Source of the DNA: Microbacterium sp. MYb54
GTDB taxonomy: Bacteria; Actinomycetota; Actinomycetes; Actinomycetales; Microbacteriaceae
Reading direction: 5' to 3'
DNA: 64,000 nucleotides
Assembly: GCF_002979515.1 (NCBI RefSeq)
Contig: NZ_PCPA01000001.1
Location: forward strand, 310,001-374,000
Every line of letters starts with the position of its first letter. The first letter of the stretch is position 1. The notes under the pieces were generated by a model, which was not told where the DNA came from, did no database searches, and saw only the letters and a program-made list of their open reading frames with translations. The translations under genes and the position numbers were made by a program. Below are positions 21,287-30,154 of this stretch, one piece after another.

Positions 21287-21318
21287 ACAGGGCGGAGGGA
21301 AGACCGGAACCGCCCTGT
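21287..21318 (-). terminator. Stem-loop between FAD dehydrogenase and serine hydrolase genes
   Basis: ACAGGGCGG and CCGCCCTGT form a 9-bp perfect stem with a 14-nt loop, in the gap downstream of the FAD dehydrogenase. No U-tract follows, so it could be a terminator or only an RNA structure. Confidence 0.4.
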
Positions 21319-21341
21319 CCGGAAAGCTGGAAACCCGCGCG

Positions 21342-23009
21342 TCAGCCCGCTGTCGCCGCTGCCGCTCGACCCGCTACGCGGCCGGAGAAGAGGCACCCGC
21401 CGAGGAAGGTGCCCTCGAGTGCGCGATAGCCGTGCACGCCCCCTCCACCGAACCCACTCGCCTCGCCCGCCGCATAGAGTCCGGGGATCGCCACGCCGTG
21501 TGCGTTCAGAGCGCGACCTTCGAGGTCGGTGTTGATTCCTCCGAGCGACTTCCGGGTCAGAACGTGAAGCTTCACAGCGACGAGCGGCCCAGCGGCCGGA
21601 TCCTGCAGGCGGTGCGGGACGGCAGTGCGGATCAGCTTGTCGCCTCGGTAGCTGCGCATCGAGCGCAGCATCCCGATCTGCGCGTCCTTCGTGAAGTCGT
21701 TGTCCATCTCGCGATCGCGGGCGACGACCTCGCGTCGGACGTTCTCGATATCGAGGTGCTCGCCGCCAGGATGCCGTCGCATCTGCTCGAGGAGGGACTC
21801 GAGGTCGTTCTCGACGATGAAGTCCTGGCCCTCGTCGAGGAACGACTGCACGGGCCCGGTCGGCCCCTTCGCAAGCCGAGACTTCAGCAGGAGGCCGACG
21901 TCCTTGCCGGTGAGATCGGGATTCTGCTCGCTGCCGGAGAGGGCGAACTCCTTCTCCACGATCTGCCGTGACGTGACGAACCAGGAGTGGTCGTGGCCGG
22001 TGGTGCGCAGGTGTTCGAGCGTTCCGAGGGTGTCGAACCCCGGGAACAGCGGGACGGGGAGTCGCTTTCCGGTGGCATCGAGCCACAGGGAGGAAGGCCC
22101 GGGCAGAATGCGGATGCCGTGCGACGGCCATACTGGATCCCAATTGGTGATGCCCTCGACGTAGTGCCACATCCGATCGCCGTTGATCAGACGGGCGCCC
22201 GCAGCCTCACTCACACCGTGCATCGATCCATCGACGTAGGCGGGTACCCCAGTGAGCATGTGCTCGGGCGGGGTGCCGAGACGCTCGGGCCACGCCGCTC
22301 GCACGAGATCGTGATTTCCGCCGATGCCGCCGGAGGAGACGACCGTCGCTTTCGCCGTGATCTCGAAGTCGCCGATCGCTTCGCGGGAAGATGGGACGCC
22401 GCGCCCCGATCCGCTGGTCGCAAGAATGCTGCCACGTGCACCGACGACCGTGCCGTCGGTGACGACCAGGTCAGTGACGCGGTGGCGCGGAAGGATGGTG
22501 AGCCGTCCCTCGCGCTCGCCCTGCTCTACAGCCGCCGCGAACGGTGCGACGATGCCGGGACCGGTGCCCCAGGTGATGTGGAAGCGAGGTACGGAGTTGC
22601 CGGGGCCGATCGCTCCGTACCCGCCACGTTCCGCCCACCCCACCACCGGGAAGAACCCGACACCGTGCTCCCGCAGCCAGGCTCGCTTCTCGCCGGCCGC
22701 GAACTGCAGGTACGCCTGTGCCCAGCGGCGCGGCCACTCGTCTTCCGGACGATCGAAGCCGGCGTTGCCGAACCAGTCCTGCGTGGCGAGTTCGAGGGAG
22801 TCTTTGATCCCGAGTCGCCGCTGTTCCGGGGAATCGATGAAGAACAGTCCACCGAACGACCACCATGCCTGTCCGCCGAGATTGGTTCGCGGTTCCTGAT
22901 CCACGAGGATGACGCGCCGTCCGGCATCCAGGGCCTCGGAGGCGGCGACGAGCCCTGCCAACCCCCATCCGATCACCAGGACGTCTGTGGACAGGGGCGT
23001 GTTCGTCAT
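21342..23009 (-). CDS. FAD-binding dehydrogenase, ketosteroid dehydrogenase-like
   Basis: 555 residues. The FAD-binding motif is VLVIGWGLAGLVAASEALDAGRRVILVDQE (GxGxxG-like with a Trp), and the C-terminal FAD contact is GLYAAGEASGFGGGGVHGYRALEGTFLGGCLFSGRVAG. The family includes fumarate reductase/3-ketosteroid dehydrogenase flavoproteins, but this subgroup (LGGQAWWSFGGLFFIDSPEQRRLGI near the start) is the one usually annotated only as FAD-binding dehydrogenase. Substrate unknown. The ATG follows the glbO stop directly (TAAATG), so it is the third gene of an mscS-glbO operon. Confidence 0.88.
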   Translation of the reverse strand: MTNTPLSTDVLVIGWGLAGLVAASEALDAGRRVILVDQEPRTNLGGQAWWSFGGLFFIDSPEQRRLGIKDSLELATQDWFGNAGFDRPEDEWPRRWAQAYLQFAAGEKRAWLREHGVGFFPVVGWAERGGYGAIGPGNSVPRFHITWGTGPGIVAPFAAAVEQGEREGRLTILPRHRVTDLVVTDGTVVGARGSILATSGSGRGVPSSREAIGDFEITAKATVVSSGGIGGNHDLVRAAWPERLGTPPEHMLTGVPAYVDGSMHGVSEAAGARLINGDRMWHYVEGITNWDPVWPSHGIRILPGPSSLWLDATGKRLPVPLFPGFDTLGTLEHLRTTGHDHSWFVTSRQIVEKEFALSGSEQNPDLTGKDVGLLLKSRLAKGPTGPVQSFLDEGQDFIVENDLESLLEQMRRHPGGEHLDIENVRREVVARDREMDNDFTKDAQIGMLRSMRSYRGDKLIRTAVPHRLQDPAAGPLVAVKLHVLTRKSLGGINTDLEGRALNAHGVAIPGLYAAGEASGFGGGGVHGYRALEGTFLGGCLFSGRVAGRAAAATAG

Positions 23010-23456
23010 TTAGCTCTCCGTTGATTCCTGACGCGATCGTGTCTCGAGCGTGGGGCGACCGCCGGGATTGGCACCGATCCCCGACGGCTCGAATGTGTTC
23101 ACCATGGCATAGGCGGCGCGCTCCAGGTAGTCCCAGAGCGTCGTTTCGTGCAGGGGAGACAACTGCGCCTCGTCGACGGCGGTCCGCATGTGACGAAGCC
23201 AACGATCGCGGGCGTCCGCATCGATGTGGAACGGCATGTGCCGCATACGGAGCCGAGGATGCCCTCGAGTCTCGCCGTAGGTCGTCGGTCCGCCCCAGTA
23301 CTGCTCCAGGAACATCCGGAGCCGGTCCTCGGCGGGGCCGAGGTCTTCTTCCGGATACATCGGCTTCATCACCGGGTCGAGGGCGACTTCGCGATAGAAC
23401 ACCGAGACGATCTTCGCGAACGTCTCATGTCCGCCGATCTCGTCGTAGAAGGTCAC
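23010..23456 (-). CDS. glbO: Group II truncated haemoglobin (GlbO type)
   Basis: 148 residues. 2/2 globin: [55 protein letters not shown], with the WGGP and the downstream [25 protein letters not shown] (the proximal His in RMRHMPF, the Trp of the family WL). It binds oxygen and possibly NO or other ligands at the haem. GTG start overlaps the mscS stop. The C-terminus is extended by about 25 residues ([23 protein letters not shown]). Followed without a gap by an FAD dehydrogenase. Confidence 0.95.
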   Translation of the reverse strand: MTFYDEIGGHETFAKIVSVFYREVALDPVMKPMYPEEDLGPAEDRLRMFLEQYWGGPTTYGETRGHPRLRMRHMPFHIDADARDRWLRHMRTAVDEAQLSPLHETTLWDYLERAAYAMVNTFEPSGIGANPGGRPTLETRSRQESTES

Positions 23457-24529
23457 TTCTGGGGGCTCCCGTCGTCGTTCGGCTTCTTGCGGCGCCAGAT
23501 TCCGCGGTCGGGGATCACCGGCACGCCGGTCACCGCGTTCGGCCTGGTCCTCGGCGGGTTCGCGCCGCGGACCCGCCGAGCTCCGTCGAGCCCGGTGGGT
23601 ACGACGTCGACCATGCGGGGCACGCCGATCTCCTTCTCGAGGAGGGCGGCGCGGAGGCGACGACGCAGTTCTTGGGCGACGTCGTCTTTCGCGTTGGCGC
23701 GCGCCTTGATTACGATGCGGACGACGAGAGCGTCTCCATCGATCGATTCGAGGCCCCACAGCTCCGGCTTCTCGATGATGCGGGTGCGCCACTTCGGGTC
23801 TTTCGCAAGGCCTTGAGCTGTCTCCAGCATGATGTGCTCGACCTGTTCGAGGTCGGAGTCGCCCGGAACCCCGATGTCGATGATCGAGCGCGCCCACCCC
23901 TGCGACATGTTGCCGATGCGGGTGACCTCGCCGTTGCGCACGTACCAGAGCGTGCCGTTGACGTCACGTACCTGGGTGATGCGCACGCTGACGTACTCGA
24001 CGACGCCGCTCGCGAGCCCGAGATCGACCACGTCGCCGATCCCGATCTGGTCCTCGGCGACGATGAAGATGCCGTTGAGCACATCCTTGACGATGTTCTG
24101 GGCGCCGAAACCGAGGCCGGCACCCACTGCCGCGGTCAGGAGCGTCAGCGAGCCGAGGAGGCTGTTGTCGATCGCGTTGACGATCAGGACGATCGCGATC
24201 ACGACGAGCATCACGTTGACGATGTTCTGCAGGATCGTTCCGAGCGTGCGAGTGCGCTGCACCAGTCGCATGTCGGCGAGAGGCGAGCGTTCGAGTGCCT
24301 GTGTGTCGTCGACGGAGGCCTTGCTCTTCGCGCTGTCCACGATGCGATGCACCACGCGGCGGATGACGATACGAAGCACCAGGCCGATGACCACACACGA
24401 CGCGATGATGATCGCGACGGTGAGCACCTTCATGCCTGCCTGGCCGAACCAGGCGAACAGGGCCACAACCCAGTCTGGAAGCGGTGTCGGCTCGGGGGGA
24501 GTGGAGGTCGTAGAGGGGATCATCATCAC
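23453..24529 (-). CDS. Mechanosensitive ion channel, MscS family
   Basis: 358 residues. Membrane channel releasing solutes on osmotic downshock. Hydrophobic helices at [33 protein letters not shown] and [23 protein letters not shown]; the pore helix region [48 protein letters not shown] has the Gly/Ala-packed TM3 typical of MscS. The cytoplasmic beta domain and C-terminal part follow. The start is GTG 24529 (or ATG 24526/24523), with TAGGAT five bases upstream of the GTG. Its stop overlaps glbO by GTGA. Confidence 0.92.
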   Translation of the reverse strand: MMMIPSTTSTPPEPTPLPDWVVALFAWFGQAGMKVLTVAIIIASCVVIGLVLRIVIRRVVHRIVDSAKSKASVDDTQALERSPLADMRLVQRTRTLGTILQNIVNVMLVVIAIVLIVNAIDNSLLGSLTLLTAAVGAGLGFGAQNIVKDVLNGIFIVAEDQIGIGDVVDLGLASGVVEYVSVRITQVRDVNGTLWYVRNGEVTRIGNMSQGWARSIIDIGVPGDSDLEQVEHIMLETAQGLAKDPKWRTRIIEKPELWGLESIDGDALVVRIVIKARANAKDDVAQELRRRLRAALLEKEIGVPRMVDVVPTGLDGARRVRGANPPRTRPNAVTGVPVIPDRGIWRRKKPNDDGSPQK

Positions 24530-24582
24530 CCACGATCCTAGCGATCGGGCCTCTGTGCCGGCTGGGTGGTAGAGCCATGCGA

Positions 24583-24657
24583 AAACGGAGACCATCCGCT
24601 CCCGTCACGGCATGTCGTGGTGAGACACGCCTGCGGCGGGGGAGATGGTCTCCGTTT
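24583..24657 (-). terminator. Long-loop hairpin between pepN and mscS
   Basis: A perfect 14-bp inverted repeat AAACGGAGACCATC (24583-24596) and GATGGTCTCCGTTT (24644-24657) encloses 47 nt that hold a smaller hairpin, CACG-N6-CGTG. On the minus strand the right arm runs into TTTT, so it could end pepN transcription. The unusually large structured loop is discussed as a finding. Confidence 0.6.
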
Positions 24658-24675
24658 CGGATATGAGTCTACGGA

Positions 24676-27228
24676 TCAGTCCTCGGCGTCGCGCGACTGC
24701 GCGGCCAGAGCCCGCTCCACGTCTGCGAGGTTCTCGAGGACGAGCCGTCGCAGCGCTGGTGCAGCCTCCTGGTTGGCGGAGAGCCACGCACGGGTCGCAT
24801 CGCGCAGTGCGACGTCGGCCAGCGCCGTCGGGAACAGTCCGACGATCAGGTACTGCGCGATCTGGTAGCTGCGCGACTCCCAGATGGGCAGGAGCATGTC
24901 GAAGTACGCGGGGACGAACTCTCCGAGCACCGCGGCCCCTGCCGGATGTGTGAATCCGAGCGCCGCAGAGCGGACGATCGTGTTGGGAGCGTCGTCGCGC
25001 TCGATGAGCGACGCCCACGCGGCCTTCTTGGAGGCTGCGTCGGGAAGGGAAGCGCGTGCCTGCGCGGCGAACTCTCCGCCCTTGGCGGTGTTGTCGGCAG
25101 CGAGAGCGGCATCGATCGTGGCGGCATCCGTAGCACCGATCGAGGCCAAGCCGACGAGGAGCTGCCAGTTCAGGTCGGCGTCGATCTCCAGCCCGGGCAG
25201 GGTGTCTTCTCCGGAGCGCAGGCGCCCAACGATGCCTGCGTGCTCCGGGGTGACGAGAGCGTTCGCGAAAGCGGTGACGAACTGCAGCTGGCTGTCGCTT
25301 CCCGGCTCCGCCGCCTCCGCAAGGCTCCACAGTCCGTCGGCGATCTTGAGTCGCGCAGCCTCGCGGTCAGCAGGTGCGACGTAGAGAGTCGCAGCGGTCC
25401 GCAGCTGGCTGAGCGTGGTGCGCACGGTCGTCGACTCGCTCTCGCGGCCGATGTTGCCCAGCACGAGGTCGAGGTACTCCGAGGCGCCGGTCTCGGCATC
25501 GCGGGTCTGGTCCCACGCGGCGCCCCACACCAAGGAGCGGGCGAGCGGGTCGTGGATGTCGGCAAGGTGGGCGATCGCGGTGGCGAGGGACCTCTCGTCG
25601 AGGCGGATCTTCGCGTAGGCGAGGTCGTTGTCGTTGAGCAGCACCAGGTCGGGGCGGACGAGCCCCTGGAGCTCCGGCACCTCGGTGCGGTCTCCGTCGA
25701 CGTCGACTTCGAGGTAGTGCGTGCGGGTGAGCGAGCCGTCGGTCAGGGTGTAGAAGCCGATGCCGAGACGGTGCGGGCGGATCGTCGGGTAGTCCGCCGG
25801 CGCGGTCTGCGTGATCGCGAAGCGCGAGATCACGTTGTCATGGCTCTCGGCGATCACGGGTTCCAGGGTGTTGACGCCGGCGGTCTCGAGCCACTTCTTG
25901 GACCACGTGCTGAGGTCGCGGCCACTGGTGGCCTCGAGCTCCGAGAGCAGGTCACTCAGCTCGGTGTTGCCCCAGGAGTGCTTCTGGAAGTACTGGGAGA
26001 CTCCGGCGAAGAACGCCTCGATCCCGACCCATGCGGCCAGCTGCTTGAGGACGGAGCCGCCCTTGGCGTAGGTGATGCCGTCGAAGTTGACCTGCACGTC
26101 TTCCAGGTCGTTGATCTCGGCGACGATCGGGTGCGTCGAGGGGAGCTGGTCCTGGCGATAGGCCCAGGTCTTCTCCATCGCGTTGAAGGTGGTCCACGCC
26201 TCAGTCCACTCGGTGGCCTCGGCGGTGGCGATCGTCGACGCCCACTCGGCGAACGACTCGTTGAGCCAGAGGTCGTTCCACCACTTCATCGTGACGAGGT
26301 CGCCGAACCACATGTGGGCGAGCTCGTGCAGGATCGTGACGACGCGACGTTCCTTGACGGCGTCGGTCACCTTGCTGCGGAAGACGTAGGTCTCGGTGAA
26401 CGTGACCGCACCAGCGTTCTCCATCGCACCCGCGTTGAACTCGGGGACGAAGAGCTGGTCGTACTTGGCGAACGGGTAGGGAACGCCGAACTTCGACTCG
26501 AAGTAGGCGAAGCCCTCGCGGGTCTTGTCGAAGATGTAGTCGGCATCCAGGTGCTGCCATAGGCTCTTGCGGCCGTAGACGCCCAGCGGGACGACGCGGC
26601 CAGAGGCGCTCGTCAGCTCCGAGAACGTCGACTCGTACGGTCCGGCGACGAGCGCGGTGATGTACGAGGAGATGCGCGGGGTCGGCTCGAAGCCCCAGGT
26701 CGCGGTGACGTCGTCATCATGCACGATGGGCTCGGGCGTGGGGGAGTTGGAGATGACCTTCCAGGCTGCCGGTGCCGTCACCGTGAACTGGAACGTCGCT
26801 TTGAGGTCGGGCTGCTCGAACACCGCGAACACGCGACGCGAGTCGGGCACCTCGAACTGCGAGTAGAGGTAGACCTCGCCGTCGGCCGGGTCGACGAAAC
26901 GGTGCAGTCCTTCGCCCGTGTTCGTGTAGAGGCAATCCGCATCGACGACCAGCACGTTCTCGGCCTGCAGTCCGCTGAGCGCGATGCGCGAGTCGGCGAA
27001 GACCTCGTTCGGGTCGAGCTGTTCTCCGTTGAGCGAGATCTCGCGTACGTCGCGGGCGATCAGATCGATGAACGTGAAGCTCTCCGGAGTCGCGGTGAAG
27101 CGCACGACGCTGCGGGAGCCGAAGACCTCTGCGCCCTTGGTCAGATCGAGGGCGATCTCATAGGACTGAGTGTCGATGACGTCGCGGCGCTCTTGCGCTT
27201 CGATACGAGTGAGGTTCTCTCCAGGCAC
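24676..27228 (-). CDS. pepN: Aminopeptidase N (M1 family)
   Basis: 850 residues, the usual length of the actinobacterial enzyme. Zinc aminopeptidase that releases N-terminal residues from peptides in the cytoplasm. The exopeptidase motif GAMENAGAVTF and the zinc site HELAHMWFGDLVTMKWWNDLWLNESFAEW are intact. The N-terminal beta domain begins TRIEAQERRDVIDTQSYEIALDL, and a large helical C-terminal domain follows with the ERAP1-like region. The GTG start at 27228 gives MPGENLTRIEAQ. A TAGGCT box near 27300 points to a leader of about 70 bases. Confidence 0.97.
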   Translation of the reverse strand: MPGENLTRIEAQERRDVIDTQSYEIALDLTKGAEVFGSRSVVRFTATPESFTFIDLIARDVREISLNGEQLDPNEVFADSRIALSGLQAENVLVVDADCLYTNTGEGLHRFVDPADGEVYLYSQFEVPDSRRVFAVFEQPDLKATFQFTVTAPAAWKVISNSPTPEPIVHDDDVTATWGFEPTPRISSYITALVAGPYESTFSELTSASGRVVPLGVYGRKSLWQHLDADYIFDKTREGFAYFESKFGVPYPFAKYDQLFVPEFNAGAMENAGAVTFTETYVFRSKVTDAVKERRVVTILHELAHMWFGDLVTMKWWNDLWLNESFAEWASTIATAEATEWTEAWTTFNAMEKTWAYRQDQLPSTHPIVAEINDLEDVQVNFDGITYAKGGSVLKQLAAWVGIEAFFAGVSQYFQKHSWGNTELSDLLSELEATSGRDLSTWSKKWLETAGVNTLEPVIAESHDNVISRFAITQTAPADYPTIRPHRLGIGFYTLTDGSLTRTHYLEVDVDGDRTEVPELQGLVRPDLVLLNDNDLAYAKIRLDERSLATAIAHLADIHDPLARSLVWGAAWDQTRDAETGASEYLDLVLGNIGRESESTTVRTTLSQLRTAATLYVAPADREAARLKIADGLWSLAEAAEPGSDSQLQFVTAFANALVTPEHAGIVGRLRSGEDTLPGLEIDADLNWQLLVGLASIGATDAATIDAALAADNTAKGGEFAAQARASLPDAASKKAAWASLIERDDAPNTIVRSAALGFTHPAGAAVLGEFVPAYFDMLLPIWESRSYQIAQYLIVGLFPTALADVALRDATRAWLSANQEAAPALRRLVLENLADVERALAAQSRDAED

Positions 27229-27406
27229 AGCTGTACTCCCAGGGGTGAGGGGATGTCACCGGGGCTGGGCGCAGTTGGCGCCGACGGCAACCATGACAGC
27301 CTACGCCAGTGCGGTAGATGCCCATTCGCATCGGAGCGGGAGAGACGATCGATAGAAACGGCGGTGCGCGGACGCCGTGGGTGTGTGGGAGTGGAAGGAT
27401 GGAGGG
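27229..27406. other. Divergent region between pepN and ferrochelatase
   Basis: 178 bp. On the minus strand a TAGGCT box (about 27300-27305) is the best pepN promoter candidate. On the plus side, GGTAGATG and GATAGAAACGGCG are seen upstream of the ferrochelatase, without a clear -35. No gene or terminator seen. Confidence 0.4.
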
Positions 27407-28591
27407 GTGACTGCGATCGAGCCGAATGCCGTTCCCTTTGCCTCTCCTGCTGCCGCCGGTGGTGCACCCTTCGTGACCACCCCGGTCGCCTACGACGCGA
27501 TTCTTCTCGCCGGATTCGGTGGACCCGAGGGGCAGGACGATGTGATCCCGTTCCTTCGGAACGTGACGCGCGGGAGAGGAATTCCCGACGAGCGGCTCGA
27601 AGAGGTGGCTCATCACTATCGCCACTTCGGCGGGGTGAGCCCGATCAACGGACAGAACCGCGTGCTCAAAGAGGCTCTCGAAGGCGCCCTCGCCGAGCGC
27701 GGGATCACCCTCCCGGTGTATTGGGGCAACCGCAACTGGGCGCCGTACCTCGAAGAGGTGGTGACGGACGCTTCGTCCAACGGGCACACCACCCTCCTGG
27801 CATTCGCGACGAGCGCTTACAGCTCCTTCTCCAGCTGCCGCCAGTACCGCGAGGACTTCGCTCGCATCCTGGAGGAGACGGGCCTCGGAGAGACCGTGAC
27901 GATCGACAAGATCCGTCCGTTCTACGACCACCCCGGGTTCGTGGAGGCGTTCGAGACCGGTGTGCGCGAGGCGGTCGAGGGATTCCTCGCCGATGGCATC
28001 GAGGCAGCCGACATCCAGATCCTCTTCTCCACCCACAGCATCCCCACCGCGGATGCCGAGCGCTCGGGTGCACGGGACATCGACTGGGGTGAAGGCGGTG
28101 CCTATGCGGCTCAGCACCTGGCCGTGGCGGCTTGGGTCATGGATCGCGTACGTCAGACCGTTCCTGCAGCTGCAGACGTGTCGTGGGAACTCGTCTACCA
28201 GTCTCGTTCCGGTCCTGCCTCGCAGCCGTGGCTCGATCCCGATGTGTGCGATGTCATCGGCGAACTCCCCGGCCGGGGCCGCAAGGCGGTCGCAGTCGTG
28301 CCTGTGGGGTTCATGAGCGATCACATGGAAGTGCTGTGGGATCTCGACACCGAAGCGGCCGAGGCCGCGGAGGAGGCCGGTCTCGCTTTCACGCGCACTC
28401 CGACGCCGGGCGTGTCGCCCGCGTTCGTAGCCGGCATCGTGGACCTGATCGAGGAGCGCCTCCAGGGGCGCCCCAACGAGGAGCGCGCTCACGTCACCTC
28501 CCTTCCGGGTGGTTTCGACGTGTGCCGTCCCGGGTGCTGCGAGAACATCCGCGCGGGCTTCAAGCCGGCTGCCGCCGGTGTCGCTCCGTGA
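27407..28591 (+). CDS. hemH: Ferrochelatase (coproporphyrin type likely)
   Basis: 394 residues. Inserts Fe(II) into the porphyrin ring in haem synthesis; in actinobacteria the substrate is normally coproporphyrin III. Motifs: YDAILLAGFGGPEGQDDVIPFLRNVTRGRGIP, YWGNRNWAPYLEEV, FATSAYSSFSSCRQYRE, LFSTHSIP with the metal-site His, and VVPVGFMSDHMEVLWDLDTEA with the second conserved His/Glu set. The C-terminus has DVCRPGCCENIR, a cysteine cluster like that of ferrochelatases with a [2Fe-2S] centre. I chose GTG 27407, with AAGGATGGAGG upstream, and not an earlier ATG. The N-terminus is longer than usual by about 35 residues. Confidence 0.93.
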   Translation: MTAIEPNAVPFASPAAAGGAPFVTTPVAYDAILLAGFGGPEGQDDVIPFLRNVTRGRGIPDERLEEVAHHYRHFGGVSPINGQNRVLKEALEGALAERGITLPVYWGNRNWAPYLEEVVTDASSNGHTTLLAFATSAYSSFSSCRQYREDFARILEETGLGETVTIDKIRPFYDHPGFVEAFETGVREAVEGFLADGIEAADIQILFSTHSIPTADAERSGARDIDWGEGGAYAAQHLAVAAWVMDRVRQTVPAAADVSWELVYQSRSGPASQPWLDPDVCDVIGELPGRGRKAVAVVPVGFMSDHMEVLWDLDTEAAEAAEEAGLAFTRTPTPGVSPAFVAGIVDLIEERLQGRPNEERAHVTSLPGGFDVCRPGCCENIRAGFKPAAAGVAP

Positions 28592-28616
28592 CCACTCGGT
28601 GACGGGCGGGCACTTC

Positions 28617-28622
28617 TAGGAT
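28617..28622 (+). promoter_or_regulatory. -10 box of rpiB
   Basis: TAGGAT, seven-base spacer, then ATG 28630; it decides between two in-frame ATGs. Confidence 0.6.
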
Positions 28623-28629
28623 GGGAGCC

Positions 28630-29115
28630 ATGCGCATCCACATCGCCACCGACCACGCGGGACTCGACTTCTCCACGCAGCTGCAGGGACACCTGCGCGC
28701 CGCCGGCCACGAGGTCGTCGATCATGGTCCGATCGAGTACGACGCGGTCGATGACTATCCCGCGTTCTGCATCCGCGCGGCCCAGGCCGTCATCGCCGAT
28801 CAGCGGGCGGGTGTCGAAGCGCTCGGCGTCGTCTTCGGAGGTTCCGGCAATGGTGAGCAGATCGCCGCGAACAAGGTCGAAGGCGTGCGTGCGGCGCTCG
28901 TCTGGAACCTCTCGACGGCGGAACTCGCTCGAGAGCACAACGATGCCAACGTGATCTCCATCGGCGCTCGGCAGCATACCTACGATGAGGTGACGTCGTT
29001 CATCGACCGCTTCATCGAGACTCCGTTCTCAGGCGATGAGCGCCATGTGCGTCGCATCGGCCAGATCGCGGACTTCGAGCGCGACGGCTCGCTTCTCCCG
29101 GACCCGCGGGCCTGA
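28630..29115 (+). CDS. rpiB: Ribose-5-phosphate isomerase B-type (RpiB/LacAB family)
   Basis: 161 residues. Interconverts ribose-5-phosphate and ribulose-5-phosphate in the pentose phosphate pathway. MRIHIATDHAGLDF, the Cys in DYPAFCIRAAQAV, GVVFGGSGNGEQIAANKVEGVRAALVW and the EHNDANVISIGARQHTYDE segment are family signatures. The C-terminal part DERHVRRIGQIADFERDG is the usual extension. I chose ATG 28630, seven bases after a TAGGAT box, over an in-frame ATG at 28621 which overlaps that box. Next gene starts one base after its stop. Confidence 0.95.
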   Translation: MRIHIATDHAGLDFSTQLQGHLRAAGHEVVDHGPIEYDAVDDYPAFCIRAAQAVIADQRAGVEALGVVFGGSGNGEQIAANKVEGVRAALVWNLSTAELAREHNDANVISIGARQHTYDEVTSFIDRFIETPFSGDERHVRRIGQIADFERDGSLLPDPRA

Positions 29116-29116
29116 G

Positions 29117-30115
29117 ATGCCCGAGGGTCATTCCGTCCACCGCATCGCTCGGCAGTTCGATCGCAACTTCGTCGGCAAAGCATTGAGCGCCTCCAGCCCA
29201 CAGGGCCGGTTCGCCGAGGGGGCCTCCGTTCTCGACGGACGCGCGGCGGTGAGCGTGCAGGCCGTCGGCAAGCAGATGTTCTTGGAGACGGAAGGCGATC
29301 TCTGGCTCCGCGTGCACCTCGGTCTCTATGGCGCCTGGGACTTCGCGGGCGAGATCATCATCGACCCGACCATCGCCTCGGCCAACGGGCGGATGGGGCA
29401 GACGAATCAGCGCGGTACCGTCCTCGATGAGCCGATCCTCGATGACGCGGGCGAGAACTCGCTGTCATCGATCGGTGCGCCGCGTCGCACGCGGGTGCAT
29501 GTCCGCATGTCGGAGCAGACGAAGGGTCTGGCCGACGAGGGTATGGAGTGGCCGCCGCCCGTCGTCGGACAGGTGCGTCTGCGCCTGATGACCGACATCA
29601 CCGCTGCGGACCTCCGTGGTCCGACGGCCTGCGTGCTGCAGACGCCCGAGGAGATGCTCGCGACTGTGGCGAAGCTGGGGCCGGATCCGCTGGTCGGAGA
29701 TCCGGTCGAGAACGAGGAGCGATTCGTTCGAGCAGTCGGGAAGAAATCGACGGTCATCGCACTGCTGCTGATGGACCAGTCGGTCGTGAGCGGCATCGGA
29801 AACGTCTATCGCGCCGAGATGCTCTTCCGGCAGCGGCTGAACCCGCACACGCCCGGTCGGGACGTGCCCGAGGACGTCGTGCGCGCGCTCTGGCACGACT
29901 GGGTACGACTGCTCGCGGTCGGTGTCGAGACCGGTCAGATGATGACCATGGACGGGCTCACCGGCCAGGACTACCGGGCGGCGATGGCCAACCGGGACGA
30001 CCGGCACTGGGTGTATCACCGGGCTGGTCTGCCGTGCCGGATCTGCGGCACGGAGATAGCACTCGAGGAGATCGGCGCACGCAAGCTCTATTGGTGCCCT
30101 CGTTGTCAGGCATGA
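29117..30115 (+). CDS. Fpg/Nei family DNA glycosylase
   Basis: 332 residues. Base-excision repair glycosylase/AP lyase that removes oxidised bases. It begins MPEGHSVHRIARQF, in which the Pro2-Glu3 catalytic pair and the His make it Nei-like (not MPELPE as in Fpg). The H2TH segment is at VIALLLMDQSVVSGIGNVYRAEMLFRQRLNPHTPG. A zinc finger closes the protein: CRICGTEIALEEIGARKLYWCPRCQA with four cysteines. Separated by one base from the rpiB stop, so likely one transcript. Confidence 0.95.
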   Translation: MPEGHSVHRIARQFDRNFVGKALSASSPQGRFAEGASVLDGRAAVSVQAVGKQMFLETEGDLWLRVHLGLYGAWDFAGEIIIDPTIASANGRMGQTNQRGTVLDEPILDDAGENSLSSIGAPRRTRVHVRMSEQTKGLADEGMEWPPPVVGQVRLRLMTDITAADLRGPTACVLQTPEEMLATVAKLGPDPLVGDPVENEERFVRAVGKKSTVIALLLMDQSVVSGIGNVYRAEMLFRQRLNPHTPGRDVPEDVVRALWHDWVRLLAVGVETGQMMTMDGLTGQDYRAAMANRDDRHWVYHRAGLPCRICGTEIALEEIGARKLYWCPRCQA

Positions 30116-30142
30116 CCACGCGCCACGTCGCCGCATCAGTCC

Positions 30143-30148
30143 TAGGCT
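30143..30148 (+). promoter_or_regulatory. -10 box of PaiB-like gene
   Basis: TAGGCT, spacer GATCGC, then ATG 30155. Confidence 0.65.
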
Positions 30149-30154
30149 GATCGC

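Noticed and set aside
21287..21318. A strong terminator after the FAD dehydrogenase
   Set aside because: The stem is short, the loop is 14 nt, and no U-tract follows; kept only as a weak feature.
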